A program made the position numbers and the translations under genes. The notes beneath the pieces were generated by a model. The model was not told the DNA's origin. It was given only the letters and a program-made list of their open reading frames with translations, and made no database searches. DNA of 64,000 nucleotides from Actinospineispora spinosispora DSM 44797 (lineage in GTDB: Bacteria; Actinomycetota; Actinomycetes; Mycobacteriales; Pseudonocardiaceae), in the NCBI RefSeq assembly GCF_000429025.1, contig NZ_AUBB01000040.1:1-64000 (forward strand), read 5' to 3'. Shown piece after piece: positions 24,555 to 34,472 of this stretch. Every line of letters starts with the position of its first letter. Position 1 is the first letter of the stretch.

Positions 24555-25422
24555 TCAGGCGATCGGAAAACGCGCCTGCATGCGGTGTTCGGCAGTCAGC
24601 CAGCCTTGGGCGACCATGGCATCCAGCACGAAGTTCCATCGTCCCTCAGTCCGCCGCGGATCCAGCGCCGGGTCCCACCGGGACGGCATCTGGATGACGC
24701 CGATGAGGACGGCTACCTCGGAGACGTTCAGCTCCCAGACGTTCTTGCCGAAGTAGGCCTGGCTGGCGGATTCCATGCCGTAGGCACCTCGGCCGAAGTA
24801 GACCGAGTTGAAGTAGTCGGCGAAGATCTCCTTCTTGTCGCTCTGGCGCGACACTTTCATCGCGATGATCATCTCTTGGTATCTGCGCCAGAGCGAGTGC
24901 TCGTCGCCAGGCAGCGTCGCCTTGATGTACCGCTGGGTGATCGTGGCACCACCGCCGTCGCCTCCGGCGAGCTGTTGCCAGGCGCCCTCAGCCAGGCTGA
25001 CCGGATCGAAACCCCGGGTTGGAGTAGAAGGTGCGGTCCTCGGCGGACAGCACCGCGTACTCCACGGATGGTGGCACCTGGTCGAGAAAGACTTTGATCC
25101 GAGCGCCTTCGACGGGGACGATCCGCGCCGGCTCAGGGCCGCCCCAGCGGCTGACCGCGTCGCGCGCGGTCGGGACAGAGATGAACAGGTATCCGAGGAA
25201 CGGCAGCAGAACCGGTAGTGCGACGAAGACGGTGAGGGCCGAGCCACCGATCAACCGGATCCAGCGCAGCGCAGTTGAGCAGGGGTATAGCCGTCCAGCT
25301 CGGCGCGGCGACGGCGCCGGTGGTTCTGGAATCGCTCCCTCGGGCTCCTCAGCGGACTGACCGGGGGCATGCGCTCGCCCTTCTCTCCGCCGGTGTGTGC
25401 GGACATCGAACAAGGCGCCCAT
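24555..25422 (-). pseudogene. Transglycosylase (GT51, class A PBP-like), frameshifted and truncated
   Basis: From ATG 25422 the protein has a cytoplasmic Pro/Arg-rich head and one membrane segment (LIGGSALTVFVALPVLLPFL). The GT51 domain follows: VPPSVEYAVLSAEDRTFYSN, with the catalytic Glu in SAEDRTFY. One extra base at 25009-25011 shifts the frame. The next frame continues GFDPVSLAEGAWQQLAGGDG, GATITQRYIKATL, KEIFADYFNSVYFGRGAYGM and QAYFGKNVWELNVSEVAVL. It stops at 24555, where a bifunctional penicillin-binding protein would go on to its transpeptidase domain. Either a monofunctional relic or a sequence error plus truncation. Confidence 0.7.
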
Positions 25423-25462
25423 TCCGGCCTCAGCGCCCCGCCAACAGTGATCTGAGCGGCTC

Positions 25463-25786
25463 GTGACGCGTTCGCCACCCGAGGCGCCGGTGAACGACCC
25501 GCGCAGGTGTGTGCTGCTTCGCGCACTGCATGCCGTCGCTGAGACCGAGGACGACATCGTCGGCGACCTGACCGGGCTGCGGCTGCTTCGCACGGTCCCG
25601 TCGGTCCGAGGCCGTGCCCTGCAGCTTCAACTCGCCGCCGAGCGAGGGATCGCCAGGAACCTGCATGCCGCGTTCCCCGATGAGCTCGACGAAGTCGCCG
25701 CCGCCCTGGTCGGAGCAATCGTCGGTGTCCTGCAGGTCCTGCTCGACGACCCCGCCAACGCGACTCCCGAGGGGAAGAGCGCTTAG
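25463..25786 (+). pseudogene. C-terminal part of a TetR-like regulator
   Basis: 107 codons rich in Ala, Leu and Arg (LLRTVPSVRGRALQLQLAAE, then ELDEVAAALVGAIVGVLQVL), like the C-terminal helical domain of TetR proteins. The N-terminal HTH is missing. Likely a fragment left by rearrangement. Confidence 0.4.
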
Positions 25787-25897
25787 CGAACGAGTCCGCC
25801 ACGCCATCGCTACCCATTAGGCCCGTGGCACGCTTGACTCCGATCTGGGGCAAAGCGACCGTGGGTTCGAACAGGGCTCAGGGCTACGGTACAACCC

Positions 25898-26194
25898 ATG
25901 GCTTCACCTGTATTCCGAGCCATGGCAAACGTCACGTCGATGCAGCTCGACAGCGAGACTCGTAACCAGCTGGCGGCGATCGCTGAGCGCGACTTTCACG
26001 GGGTGAGCCTCGGCGAGGCGTTGAAAAGGCTGGTCCGAGAATACAAGATCAACCAGATCATGCGGCGATACGAGCAGCTGCGTGCCGATCCGGACGAGTG
26101 GGCCAGCTATCAGAGCGAGGCCAAGCTGACCGACAACGTCGCCGGGGATGGTCTGCCGTCGGCCGATGACGAGTACCCCGAGTACAACCGTTGA
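25898..26194 (+). CDS. MazE-like antitoxin
   Basis: 98 aa from ATG 25898; ATG 25922 is an equally good start and gives 90 aa. The N-terminal strand and helices (NVTSMQLDSETRNQLAAIAE ... SLGEALKRLVREYKINQIM) fit an RHH-type antitoxin, and the acidic C-terminal tail (LTDNVAGDGLPSADDEYPEY) suits toxin binding. Its TGA overlaps a TTG that starts the toxin reading frame, the typical coupling. The toxin is broken, so this is an orphan antitoxin. Confidence 0.65.
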   Translation: MASPVFRAMANVTSMQLDSETRNQLAAIAERDFHGVSLGEALKRLVREYKINQIMRRYEQLRADPDEWASYQSEAKLTDNVAGDGLPSADDEYPEYNR

Positions 26195-26545
26195 GCCGAA
26201 CTCCTCAGATCGCTCCGTGGCAGCTGTGGCTGGTCGACTTCGGTCAACCGATCGGCACAAGCAGGGCGGTATCCGTCCGGCGGTGGTGGTCGGCTCGATG
26301 GCCCACTGCGGTTCCCGATCGACATGGCCCTTGTCGTGCCACTCACCAGCCGTGACCGCGGGCTCGAGCACCATGTGCGTATCGCTTCTCCAGGGTCTGG
26401 TCTGCATCGGCCGAGCTGGGCACGAACCGAAGAGATCGTGGCGCTGTCGACCGCGGCGTTCACCCAGGACAAGCCGCTGGGAGTCGCTGCCGTCGCTGAA
26501 GTCGGACAGCTACGAGAATGGCTCCGCGAGATGGCTGACTTCTAG
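26191..26545 (+). pseudogene. MazF/PemK-like toxin, frameshifted twice
   Basis: The three pieces, in successive frames, are PQIAPWQLWLVDFGQPIG (26200-26253), HKQGGIRPAVVVGS (26255-26300) and RFPIDMALVVPLTSRDRGLE followed by HHVRIASP (26308-26390), ending REWLREMADF at 26545. Joined they give a ribonuclease toxin of about 117 aa with the xGxEQxGxRPxxVxxxxx-type N-terminus (here GHKQGGIRPAVVV). One base is missing near 26251 and the frame moves again near 26308. The antitoxin upstream is intact. Confidence 0.65.
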
Positions 26546-26577
26546 CCCGAGCCGAGGATCGTCCGTTGTCCTGGAAC

Positions 26578-27365
26578 TCAGCAAGATCGAGTGGCCCAGT
26601 CGACGTCGGTTTCGTCGTAGAAACGTTGCAGGCGCTCGGTGGTCTGGTCGATGTCGAGACAGGTGTAGGCGTTCCAGGCCTCGATGCGGAGTTGGGCGTC
26701 GAGATCCTTTCCGATGACGTCCTGGATGGTTTCCTTGGCGCTGCGTACCGCCGGCTGCGCATTGCGGAGGATCTGCGCCGCGATGACTTCAGCCTCGGGC
26801 ATCAGCTGATCGTGGGGGACTACCCTAGATACGAGATTCCAGCGTAATGCTTGATGTGCATCGATCGGCTCGGCGGTGAGCAGCATATGCGAGGCCACGC
26901 TGGCGCCACAGGCATTGACCATTCGCATGATTCCACCATCGCCATGGTGGTAGCCTCGGCGGGCCTCGAACGATCCGAATTTCGCGCGTTCGCTGGCGAT
27001 CCGGATGTCACAGGCCAATGCTTGTTCCAAACCGACGGCGAGAGCCCATCCGTTGACAGCGGCGATCATCGGTTTATGTATCTTGTGTAAGCCTCGGGCG
27101 ATACCGCCGAACCCCAGGTTCACCGTGTCTCGCAGGCTGCACTCGCCCCGCAGAAACGGCGGAATGTAGGTCTTGAGGTCGGCGCCTGCGCAGAATGCGT
27201 CGCCCGCGCTGGCGACGATGGCGACATCCGTGTCCGGGTCGTCGCGGAAGTCGGACCAGATCTCCACGAGTAGGTTCTGCATCTCGGGATCGATCGCGTT
27301 TTTGCTTCGGGCCGGTTGAAAGTGATGTAAGCGATCCGGTCCCTCTTCTCATACAGCGCCTTCAT
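26578..27365 (-). pseudogene. Enoyl-CoA hydratase/isomerase, one-base frameshift
   Basis: N-terminus from ATG 27365: KRDRIAYITFNRPEAK. The T-run at 27299-27303 is one base short, after which the frame is AIDPEMQNLLVEIWSDFRDD and onward. The rest is a full crotonase: SAGDAFCAGADLKTYIPPFL (oxyanion-hole region), AAVNGWALAVGLEQALACDI, then the C-terminal helices to 26578. About 262 aa when repaired. It is a close paralogue of the intact gene at 27388-28164, 22 bases upstream in the same direction. In crotonases of this branch the second acidic residue lies near GDGGI. Possibly only a sequencing slip. Confidence 0.75.
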
Positions 27366-27387
27366 TCTGGTGCTCCCGTTTCTTGAG

Positions 27388-28164
27388 TCATCGTTGCTGT
27401 ACGGCGAAGGCGGCGAGGATGTCCTGGCCCTGGCTGAGGGTGTAGCCGTTCCATGCTTCGAGGCGAAGTTGGTCTTCTAGTGTTCGGCCGATGAGGTCCA
27501 GGGTGGTTCGCTTGGCCGAGCGGATCGCGGTCTGGTTGTTGGCCAGGATCAGATTGGCGACGTTGAACGCGGCGGGGAGCAGCTCGTCGGGCGCGACGAC
27601 CCTGGTGACGAGGTTGCAGGCCAGGGCGCGCTGGGCATCGATGGGTTCGCCGGTCAGTTGGAGGTCTAGCGCGACCCCGATCCCGCAGGTGTGGATCAGG
27701 CGGGTGATCCCGCCGTCGCCGGTGTGAAAACCGTAGCGGACCAACGGGAGTCCGAACCGCGCCAGCTGTGATGCGATGCGAATGTCGCAGGCCAGCGCCA
27801 GTTCCAGTGCGCCGCCCAGCGTCCAGCCGTTGATCGCGGCGATGATCGGTTTGTTGAGGTCGCGCAGCCCGCGAGTCAGGCCGGCGAAACCGATTCCCTC
27901 GACGTGGGAGCGCACCTGAGCAGGGTCCGCGTCGACCCACCGCGTGAACCAGGTGTCTCGGTCCGCTCCTGCGCAGAAGGCGTCTCCGGCCCCGGTCAGG
28001 ATGGCCACGTGCAGCTGGTCGTCGTCGCGGAACTCGTACCAGATCTCGGCCAGGCGTTGGTCCATCCCCGGGTCGATGGCGTTCTTAGCCTCGGGTCGGT
28101 TCAGGGTGATCAGCGCGATGTGGCCCTGCTTGTCGTAGAGCACGCTGTCGGTGGGCTGACTCAT
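27388..28164 (-). CDS. Enoyl-CoA hydratase/isomerase family protein
   Basis: 258 aa, family length. Crotonase motifs: ITLNRPEAKNAIDPGMDQRL, TGAGDAFCAGADRDTWF (oxyanion hole), IAAINGWTLGGALELALACD (second oxyanion-hole residue in the GGAL segment), then GFHTGDGGITRLIHTCGIGV. It acts on a CoA thioester, most likely in fatty-acid or aromatic-acid breakdown; substrate not predictable. It lies between an alcohol dehydrogenase gene and a related frameshifted crotonase gene, all leftward, which suggests one catabolic operon controlled by the divergent TetR at 29400. Confidence 0.85.
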   Translation of the reverse strand: MSQPTDSVLYDKQGHIALITLNRPEAKNAIDPGMDQRLAEIWYEFRDDDQLHVAILTGAGDAFCAGADRDTWFTRWVDADPAQVRSHVEGIGFAGLTRGLRDLNKPIIAAINGWTLGGALELALACDIRIASQLARFGLPLVRYGFHTGDGGITRLIHTCGIGVALDLQLTGEPIDAQRALACNLVTRVVAPDELLPAAFNVANLILANNQTAIRSAKRTTLDLIGRTLEDQLRLEAWNGYTLSQGQDILAAFAVQQR

Positions 28165-28215
28165 CTCCGATGTTCCTTTCGGTGTGCGGGTCTCGCGGGG
28201 TCAGGTGTGCGGCGA

Positions 28216-29292
28216 TCACGGCTGCCGCGCGGGTAACGCGACAGCCGCAGAGCGGTCATCGATCAGCTCGGGGCGGGCGATCACGAGTTTCGTGGGCGGG
28301 TCGGCCAACGCCGTCGGCGCGTCTTCCCAGCTCACGACAGCGCTGGTGACCGTCGCCGGGTTGAACGCGCCGGTCGCCACCAGATCGAGCACTCCGGGGA
28401 TGGCCGCGCGGGCATGTACCCGGCCGGTGTGGAAGGTGATGCCTTTGAGGTACATCTCGAACAGCGGCACCTCGGTGGGCTGGTAGTAGATCCCGACGCT
28501 GGTACAGACCCCGTCGGGTTCGGTGGCTCGCAGTGCCAGCGCGAGGCCCTCCGGACGGGCGCTGGCATCGACGGTGATCGGGAACTGACCCAGGTCGCTC
28601 GCCGAGGCCGAGTCCAGCACGGTGGCACCCAGCCGCGCGGCGACCTCACGTCGCTCGGCGTGGTTGTCGACGTAGGTCACCGATCCGGCGCCCAGCGCGG
28701 CGGCGATCCCGGTGGCGTATAGCCCCACGCTGCCCGCACCGCCGGCACTGATGAGCACATCGGCGGCGGGGCGGGCGGTCAGCGCGGGTGCGACGGTGCG
28801 CCAAGCGTCGGGCAGGTTGTCTACGGCGCTGGGCACCGCCAGCGGATCGATCCCGGCCGGCAGCGCCACCAGCATCGCGTCCGCGTACGGCACCAGGACC
28901 AGCTCGGTGAGCACTCCGCCCCATCCGCCGCCGAACTTGCCGATTCCGTACATCGAGATGCCGGACACCGTCTGACAGTTCCCGGTTCGGCCTTGTGTGC
29001 AGGCTGAGCAGGCCCCGCAGGAGATCTGGAACGGCAAGACCACCCGGTCGCCCGGGGCCATGGTTCGGACTTGGTCACCGACCTCGACGACCTCGCAGAT
29101 CGATTCGTGGCCGAAGGCGAACGGCCCGGTGAACAGCGGGACCTTGCTACGCAGGACCGCCACGTCCAGATCGCAGGTGGCCACCGTGAGTGGCCGAACC
29201 AGTGCCTGCCCGGGCTCGGTCAGTGTTGGTGCCTCGACGGTGCTCCATTCGCAGCGCCCCGGTTCGAGATACATCAGCTGCCGCATCTGCAC
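28216..29292 (-). CDS. Zinc-dependent alcohol dehydrogenase-like protein
   Basis: 358 aa. N-terminal GroES-like domain with the catalytic-zinc residues Cys (VATCDLD) and His-Glu (AFGHESICEV), and four structural-zinc cysteines in CGACSACTQGRTGNC. The Rossmann domain has the loop ISAGGAGSVGLYATGIAAAL and binding-site residue D in TYVDNHAERREVAAR. Expected to oxidise or reduce an alcohol/aldehyde with NAD(P). Divergent from a TetR gene at 29400, with overlapping palindromes between them. First gene of the leftward crotonase operon. Confidence 0.85.
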   Translation of the reverse strand: MQMRQLMYLEPGRCEWSTVEAPTLTEPGQALVRPLTVATCDLDVAVLRSKVPLFTGPFAFGHESICEVVEVGDQVRTMAPGDRVVLPFQISCGACSACTQGRTGNCQTVSGISMYGIGKFGGGWGGVLTELVLVPYADAMLVALPAGIDPLAVPSAVDNLPDAWRTVAPALTARPAADVLISAGGAGSVGLYATGIAAALGAGSVTYVDNHAERREVAARLGATVLDSASASDLGQFPITVDASARPEGLALALRATEPDGVCTSVGIYYQPTEVPLFEMYLKGITFHTGRVHARAAIPGVLDLVATGAFNPATVTSAVVSWEDAPTALADPPTKLVIARPELIDDRSAAVALPARQP

Positions 29293-29362
29293 TCCTCTTG
29301 ATCAGTGAGCGTGGGTTCCCTGGCCACAGCCACGGTGATCACTGAACATAGATATAGATGAC

Positions 29363-29382
29363 CGTCTAGTAGACGATCGTCT
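29363..29382. promoter_or_regulatory. Overlapping palindromes between alcohol dehydrogenase and TetR genes
   Basis: CGTCTAGTAGACG at 29363-29375 and AGACGATCGTCT at 29371-29382 share five bases. The site lies 18 bases before the TetR ATG and 71 before the dehydrogenase start, so one bound TetR could control both directions. Confidence 0.6.
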
Positions 29383-29399
29383 GATACCGTAGCGCCACC

Positions 29400-29999
29400 A
29401 TGAGAGACTTGCCAACCCCTCGAGTGGCGCCGCGCACGGCGATCTTGCGTAGCGCCTCACAGCTGTTTCGACGTCATGGTCACCGTGGCACCGGGGTCAG
29501 CGAGGTGTTCAGCGCCGCGAGCGTGCCGAAGGGCTCGCTCTACTACCACTTCCCCGGCGGCAAGACGGAGATCGTCGTCGCCGCCGTCCAGCGCAGCGGG
29601 CGCGCCGTCAACCGCGCGATCGAGCACGCATTCCACGAGACCGATCTGCCAGGTGCGTTGACCGACATCGCCGAGGTGCTCGCGGCCAACCTCGAACAAT
29701 CCGGGTTCCTTGACGGCTGCCCCCTGGCCACCGTCGCCCTGGAAGAGGCTGCGGCTGACGACCGGATCGGCGATATCTGCCGCGCGGTGCTCGACGACTG
29801 GCTGGCGCGGCTGAACGCCGCGCTGCGCGCCAGCGGACTCACCCGATCCGATGCGCAGGATCAGGCGATGCTCATCCTCGCCGCGTTCGAGGGCGCGCTA
29901 CTCGTGGCCAGAATCCACCGGGACACCACCGCACTTCATCGCGTGGCCATCTTGCTCGCCCAACAGCTCCCCGACATCGCTACGTCCGCACAACGCTGA
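29400..29999 (+). CDS. TetR-family regulator, LmrA/YxaF-like
   Basis: 199 aa. HTH at about residues 15-55 (ILRSASQLFRRHGHRGTGVS ... ASVPKGSLYYHFPGGKTEIV). The KGSLYYHFPGGK motif and the C-terminal FLDGCPLATVALEEAA segment are typical of the LmrA/YxaF branch. It should repress through the palindromes just upstream and control the divergent dehydrogenase-crotonase operon. Ligand unknown. Confidence 0.85.
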   Translation: MRDLPTPRVAPRTAILRSASQLFRRHGHRGTGVSEVFSAASVPKGSLYYHFPGGKTEIVVAAVQRSGRAVNRAIEHAFHETDLPGALTDIAEVLAANLEQSGFLDGCPLATVALEEAAADDRIGDICRAVLDDWLARLNAALRASGLTRSDAQDQAMLILAAFEGALLVARIHRDTTALHRVAILLAQQLPDIATSAQR

Positions 30000-30202
30000 T
30001 CGCCGCAAGAAGTTCCGCTAGGCCGCAGTCGACTGTTCGTCCGCGCGAGGCTGCCCCGCCGTCTCGTCCGGGCTCTCGGCGCAGCCGTAAAGCAGGTGAC
30101 CTGCCCCGATGTGCCGCGACCCAGCTCGACAGCTCGTGGTAGATCAGCGTCAGGTGAGGCTCTGAACCGCTTGCCCAGGACGGACAGCCGACATCCTGAA
30201 GG

Positions 30203-31886
30203 TCATTCCTGGTGCGGGTGGAACCATACGGTTCCGCTGAGCAAAGCGGTCAGGTCGAGTAGTTGCGCGGCTGACCCGTCGTCGGAGGTGAGGTGGCGCA
30301 CCCCGTCGGTGTGGACCCACGCCGTGCCCGTGTCGTCGACGGCGACCTGGCCGGGACGGCTTGGACCATGGCACTCACAATCGGGTCCAGGGTGACCGGG
30401 CTGAGCTCGGTAAGCAGCCAGTACTGGCGGTCCTCGGGATACACCGGCGGGCCGGGCAAGGGCCAACAGGCATCGACCCCGTGGATGGCGATGTCCTGAG
30501 AGGGTGGGGAATGGACGCTCACCCACATCCGCCCGGCGCGGCCGTAGGCGCGCAGTGTGTGCCTGCGCATCGGCCTGTCCGCGCTGATCGTCAGGTCGTC
30601 GCGGACCCAGCGCAGCGCCGCGTTGCTCTCGTCGAACAACATGGGTGGGTCGCTGCCCAGCAGCCCGACCAACGCGGGGTGCCCGACGTCGAGGCAGGGG
30701 CAGCCCTCGACCAGCTCGCCGGATCGGGCGAGCCTGCCCAGCCAGGGGCGCTCGTCCATCGATTGGTCAGGTGACGCAGCAGTAGCAGGATCCGCTTCCG
30801 TCATCGAGGGCGACGGCGGCCACGGTGGCGCGCGAGCCCAGCTCCACCTCGATCCCCGTCGCCCGGTGGTCGAGCAGACCCAGCACTGACGACGATCGGA
30901 GGTCACCAGGTCCGAGTAGGACCTCGATCAGCAGCAGGTCCTGCCCGGAGACGGCGATCGGGGTGTCGTCGATCTGCCGGACGCCGTCCCTGGGGTCGAT
31001 GCGATGAATGCCATCAGGGCCGGTGATCCAGCAACCGGCTGGATCGGCGTGCAGTATCCGTCCTCCGGAGTTCTCGGTGGGGAGAATGCGCCCTTGCCAC
31101 GGGAACACGTCGACCTCCGGCTCGTCGGTCAGCGCTCCCCGGACCCGCATGACCAGCGGCAGGCAGGTGTCGGCGATCCACAGGTCCGGACCCGCGACGC
31201 AAGGGAGCCAGGCACGATCGTCGGTCGCGGTGGTGGCGGCGGTACCTGATCGAGGTCAAGATCGACCAGTACCCTGGTCTCGGCGACATGGGGATCGCCG
31301 AACGCGGGCGCGTACGCGCCGATGGCGGGAGCCTCGGCCGGCTCGACCGACCCCAGCCGAACCAGCGTGGTGCGATATCAACCGCGCGCAACCGCTGCTC
31401 TGCCGGGACCGGTCGTGTCGATCGTCTCGGTGATGACCTGTACCCGAGTCACCCGGCCTCGGACGCCGGTGCTGATCTCGAGGACCAGGTCGTCGAACAG
31501 GACGCCGCGCAGCTGGACCTCTCCGATCAGCGGGCGCGGTGCCTGCCAGGTCGCCGTCCAGCCGTCGCCATGTAGCACGGTGGGCCAGGCGGTCGAACCT
31601 CCGCCGAGTGCTCCACCGGAGAGCCGTCATACAGCGGCTGGGCGCTGGCCTGAAACGACGTCACCACGGCCCCGCGCTCGTCGGAGTCGACCTCGCGGAA
31701 GCGCAGCCGATAGCACCCCGCTTCGCCGCGTGCCGGTGGTGGCGGCTGGCCGTCTTCGATGGCCAGCCGCCCGACCACGATCCGAAGCCGACGGGGAGGT
31801 ATCGCATCGGCGTCTACCCGATCGCCGTCTCGGCTGGCCGCGATCATGTCGAGGGACTGTGCTTCGCGTAGCGGTGAGATCGCCAT
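30203..31886 (-). pseudogene. Large unknown protein gene broken in several frames
   Basis: Coherent blocks appear in order along the minus strand but change frame at least four times: LRIVVGRLAIEDGQPPPPAR and RLRFREVDSDERGAVVTSF (31640-31886); ATWQAPRPLIGEVQLRGVLF then DDLVLEISTGVRGRVTRVQV (31400-31570); VFPWQGRILPTENSGGRILH ... GIHRIDPRDGVRQIDDTPIA (30790-31150); RHTLRAYGRAGRMWVSVHSP (30390-30760); and AVDDTGTAWVHTDGVRHLTS then AAQLLDLTALLSGTVWFHPH (30203-30345). The whole would be about 560 residues of mostly beta-rich sequence. I do not recognise the family. 30000-30200 shows nothing definite. Confidence 0.55.
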
Positions 31887-31981
31887 GGCCGGCGGGTTCC
31901 TTCGCGGATGCCCGTTTCGGGAGTTGTGTGGGACCTTGGATGCATGACTGCTCCGCCGGATACGTTGACCGACCGAGAACG

Positions 31982-32770
31982 GTGACCGACGTGGGTCCGC
32001 TCCGGCTCGCGGTCGACGGGCCGATAGCGACGTTGACTCTCAATCGGCCGCGACGGTTGAACGCGTTCAACCGTGAGTTCCTCGCGGAACTGCTCGAGGT
32101 CTGTCGCCGACTCGATGACGAACTCAGTGTACGAGTCGTCGTGCTGATCGGTGAGGGACGTGCGTTCTCTGCGGGTTTCGACCTCGACGAGTTCATACCG
32201 CGCACCGACGGCCCGTTGACGCACCGCGTCGTTGAGCAGGGGCGTCGGGCCCTCGACGCGGTCGATCGGCTGCGTCCGCTCACGATCGCCGCCGTCCACG
32301 GATACTGCGTGGGTGGTGGGCTCGTGCTCGCCGCCGTGTGCGACCTGCGGATCGCGAGCCAGGACGCGGTGTTCTCGATTCCGGAGGTCGATCTCGGCAT
32401 CCCGCTCGCGTTGGGCGGAATTCCGCGACTCGTCCGCGAGCTGGGACCCGCGTTGACCAAAGAACTCGTGTTGACCTGTCGTCCGTTTGGGGCGCAGGAG
32501 GCGCACACGGCCGGCTTCCTCAACCGGGTGGTTCCTCCCGAGCGGCTGCATGACGAGGTGTTCGAGCTGGCCGAGACGCTGGCCGCCAAACCCGCCGTGC
32601 TGCTCGAACAGACCAAGCGTCACATCGACGCCACCACCGAGGAGCTGGCGAGTACCGCGCATGGCGGTACCGACGCGATGGCGCTGGCCGCGGCGCTCGC
32701 TGATCCTGAGGTCCGCGCGTCGGCGTCCCGGTACCTGGCGAAGTTCGGCCGTACTCATCCTCCGGTCTGA
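31982..32770 (+). CDS. Enoyl-CoA hydratase/isomerase family protein
   Basis: 262 aa from GTG 31982. The frame is open far upstream, but that part is the antisense of the pseudogene at 30203-31886. Motifs: IATLTLNRPRRLNAFNREFL, GEGRAFSAGFDLDEFIPRT, IAAVHGYCVGGGLVLAAVCD, FSIPEVDLGIPLALGGIPRL with the Glu of PEVDLG in the place of a catalytic acid. It ends in a helical tail (KPAVLLEQTKRHIDATTEEL). A typical hydratase or isomerase acting on a CoA thioester. It stands alone, with a convergent broken GNAT gene after it. Confidence 0.85.
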   Translation: MTDVGPLRLAVDGPIATLTLNRPRRLNAFNREFLAELLEVCRRLDDELSVRVVVLIGEGRAFSAGFDLDEFIPRTDGPLTHRVVEQGRRALDAVDRLRPLTIAAVHGYCVGGGLVLAAVCDLRIASQDAVFSIPEVDLGIPLALGGIPRLVRELGPALTKELVLTCRPFGAQEAHTAGFLNRVVPPERLHDEVFELAETLAAKPAVLLEQTKRHIDATTEELASTAHGGTDAMALAAALADPEVRASASRYLAKFGRTHPPV

Positions 32771-32909
32771 ACTGGGTTCGTTCATCAACCGGGCTCCGTT
32801 CGCGCCGCCGTTGCGGAACCACCCAGGTCAGCACAAGTGAGCCGACCCGACCCGGGTGCGCGATCGCCCATAATCGGGGCGCCGCGATAATTCGCGATTC
32901 TCTATATCG

Positions 32910-33319
32910 TCACTGATTGAGCGCGCTTTCATGGAATGGGTAGAGGCGGAAGCCGGTCTTCTGGAAGTGGGGGAACCCGCGGTAGAAACCGATGGCGTCA
33001 TCCTCGCTGAGCAGGTCGACGCGCTCACCTCCGGCCAGTCGCAGCGCTTCGTTCACCAGGGCGCGGCCGATACCTTCGCCTCGACGGGCGGGATCTACGG
33101 CCATGACAGCGAGGTAGGCCTGTATTTCTCCATCGCTGAGCAGCTCAGCGAACCCGACGACCTGACCTCGGTCGAGCGCGACGACCGAGGTGACCCCGGA
33201 GCGGTCAACACCCTGGCTGCCCGCTGCGGGTCAGCGGGCAGCGACGGCCAGCCTTCCCGCTTACAGGGCAGAAGCACGCCGGTCAGGTGCGCCGGCACCA
33301 ATTTCGCGTACTTGAGCAT
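32910..33319 (-). pseudogene. GNAT acetyltransferase, frameshifted
   Basis: Start MLKYAKLVPAHLTGVLLPCK in one frame (33319 leftward). Near 33215 the reading moves to another frame: VTSVVALDRGQVVGFAELLS, then DGEIQAYLAVMAVDPARRGE, GIGRALVNEALRLAGGERVD. This includes the acetyl-CoA-binding RRGEGIGRAL loop, and the gene ends FRLYPFHESALNQ at 32910. About 135 residues when joined. A single-base error or a real decay cannot be told apart here. Confidence 0.6.
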
Positions 33320-33409
33320 CGATCCATCGTGCCACCCTCTGCCGCCCCTTCCGCTCGTGGTGCGCTGCTGGCCGCGAGCGGGCGTGACGTGTTCGGTAGT
33401 GGCCGCGCT

Positions 33410-33740
33410 GCCTGCCTTCGCCGGACACGAAGTACAGCGTCGACTCCGCGTTGCTGGCCGAGCGGCAACGCGGCCAGGTGTTGCAGGCCGACTGCGTCGC
33501 CTTGCGCATCGTCACCTTCGTCATGCCGTTCGGCGGGTGCGTCCCTGCGACCCTGGTTCAGCTGTTCCTCACAACGGTCACGATCACCCTCCTCCAGATG
33601 TCCTGGCCGCTGTTCCTCGCCGGTCTGTATCTCATCCCATGGATGTCGATCGCGGTGCTGGTTGGCGGCTGCCCGACGAGGCCCCCGAGCTCGATGACGC
33701 CTCCGACCTGCCTGTCACGGGCGGTGTCGTGGCTGGCTGA
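33410..33740 (+). pseudogene. Membrane protein fragment, unknown
   Basis: Reads TKYSVDSALLAERQRGQVLQ then FGGCVPATLVQLFLTTVTIT, LLQMSWPLFLAGLYLIPWMS (probable membrane helix). After a shift near 33660 it ends WRLPDEAPELDDASDLPVTG and GVVAG at 33740. No start codon that I can support, since a stop precedes it. Likely a broken gene. Confidence 0.4.
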
Positions 33741-33822
33741 GTTCTGACTTCGCCCTATTCCGTCCGCGATGTGGCGGGTAGGCGTGCTTGGACGACGGGT
33801 ATGAGCGGGGTAGTCTTTGGGT

Positions 33823-34077
33823 GTGAGCGACAAGAAGAAGCGAGTCACCGTCACGCTGGATCCTCGGGTCGCGGAGGGTCTCACCAGCGCTGCCGAGCGT
33901 GCGGGCTCGCCGAGCGTCTCGCAGTATGTACAGGACGCGGTGGACGCTCGGATGACTCGTGAGGAGTGGCTTGCTAGGTGGCGGGCCGCGACCGGCGATG
34001 TCGATCCCCAGGCACTGGCCTATGCGCGCCGCGCGTTGCTGGGGGAGTCGGTCGTGCCGCAATCCCAGGCCTCGTGA
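33823..34077 (+). CDS. VapB-like RHH antitoxin
   Basis: 84 aa from GTG 33823; an ATG-like longer start at 33817 is also open. The N-terminal RHH unit reads KKRVTVTLDPRVAEGLTSAA, then SVSQYVQDAVDARM. The C-terminal half (EEWLARWRAATGDVDPQALA) would bind the toxin. Its TGA overlaps the GTG start of the next gene (GTGA), the normal coupling of toxin-antitoxin pairs. Confidence 0.75.
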   Translation: MSDKKKRVTVTLDPRVAEGLTSAAERAGSPSVSQYVQDAVDARMTREEWLARWRAATGDVDPQALAYARRALLGESVVPQSQAS

Positions 34078-34472
34078 GCGGCCGGGTCCTCACCAGCTCC
34101 GCCATCACTGACATCGCCACCGGGCAGTCGATCTATGCCCGGGCGTTTCTGGTCGCCGCGGTCGAGCTGGGCATGAGCCTGCCCACCCCGTCCAGTGAGT
34201 TGTTGCACGCCTGGGCGAGTGTTCCCACCGAGTCGCGGGCGCTGCTGGAGTTGTTCCTCGACGCTCCGGCCGTGCAGGTGGAGGAACTCGACGCGACCAC
34301 CGCATCCGCTGCCGGAGTCCGGGCGTGGCGGATGCATCAGGGCGTCGACGTCGCCGCCGCGCACGCGGTGGAAGTGGCGATCGCTCGGGACCTGCCGATC
34401 CTGACCGCGAACCCGGCGCCGGTGCGCGCGATCAGCTCGGCCGTCCAGATCGAGGAGCTGCCCGAGCTGTAG
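34074..34472 (+). CDS. VapC-like PIN-domain toxin (probable)
   Basis: 132 aa from GTG 34074. The pattern of PIN domains is recognisable but weak: an acidic residue early (SSAITDIATGQS), a helical middle (LLELFLDAPAVQVEELDATT), then DVAAAHAVEVAIARDLPILT with a conserved-looking Ala-His, and the closing LTANPAPVRAI, as in VapC (ILTADPxxxR). Of the acidic residues usually needed for RNA cutting, some are not evident. Its pairing with the RHH gene upstream is the main support. Confidence 0.6.
   Translation: MSGRVLTSSAITDIATGQSIYARAFLVAAVELGMSLPTPSSELLHAWASVPTESRALLELFLDAPAVQVEELDATTASAAGVRAWRMHQGVDVAAAHAVEVAIARDLPILTANPAPVRAISSAVQIEELPEL

Noticed and set aside
31322..31981. N-terminal extension of the plus-strand crotonase
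   Set aside because: The extra 220 codons are antisense to protein-like minus-strand segments of the broken gene at 30203-31886, and the crotonase fold starts right after GTG 31982.
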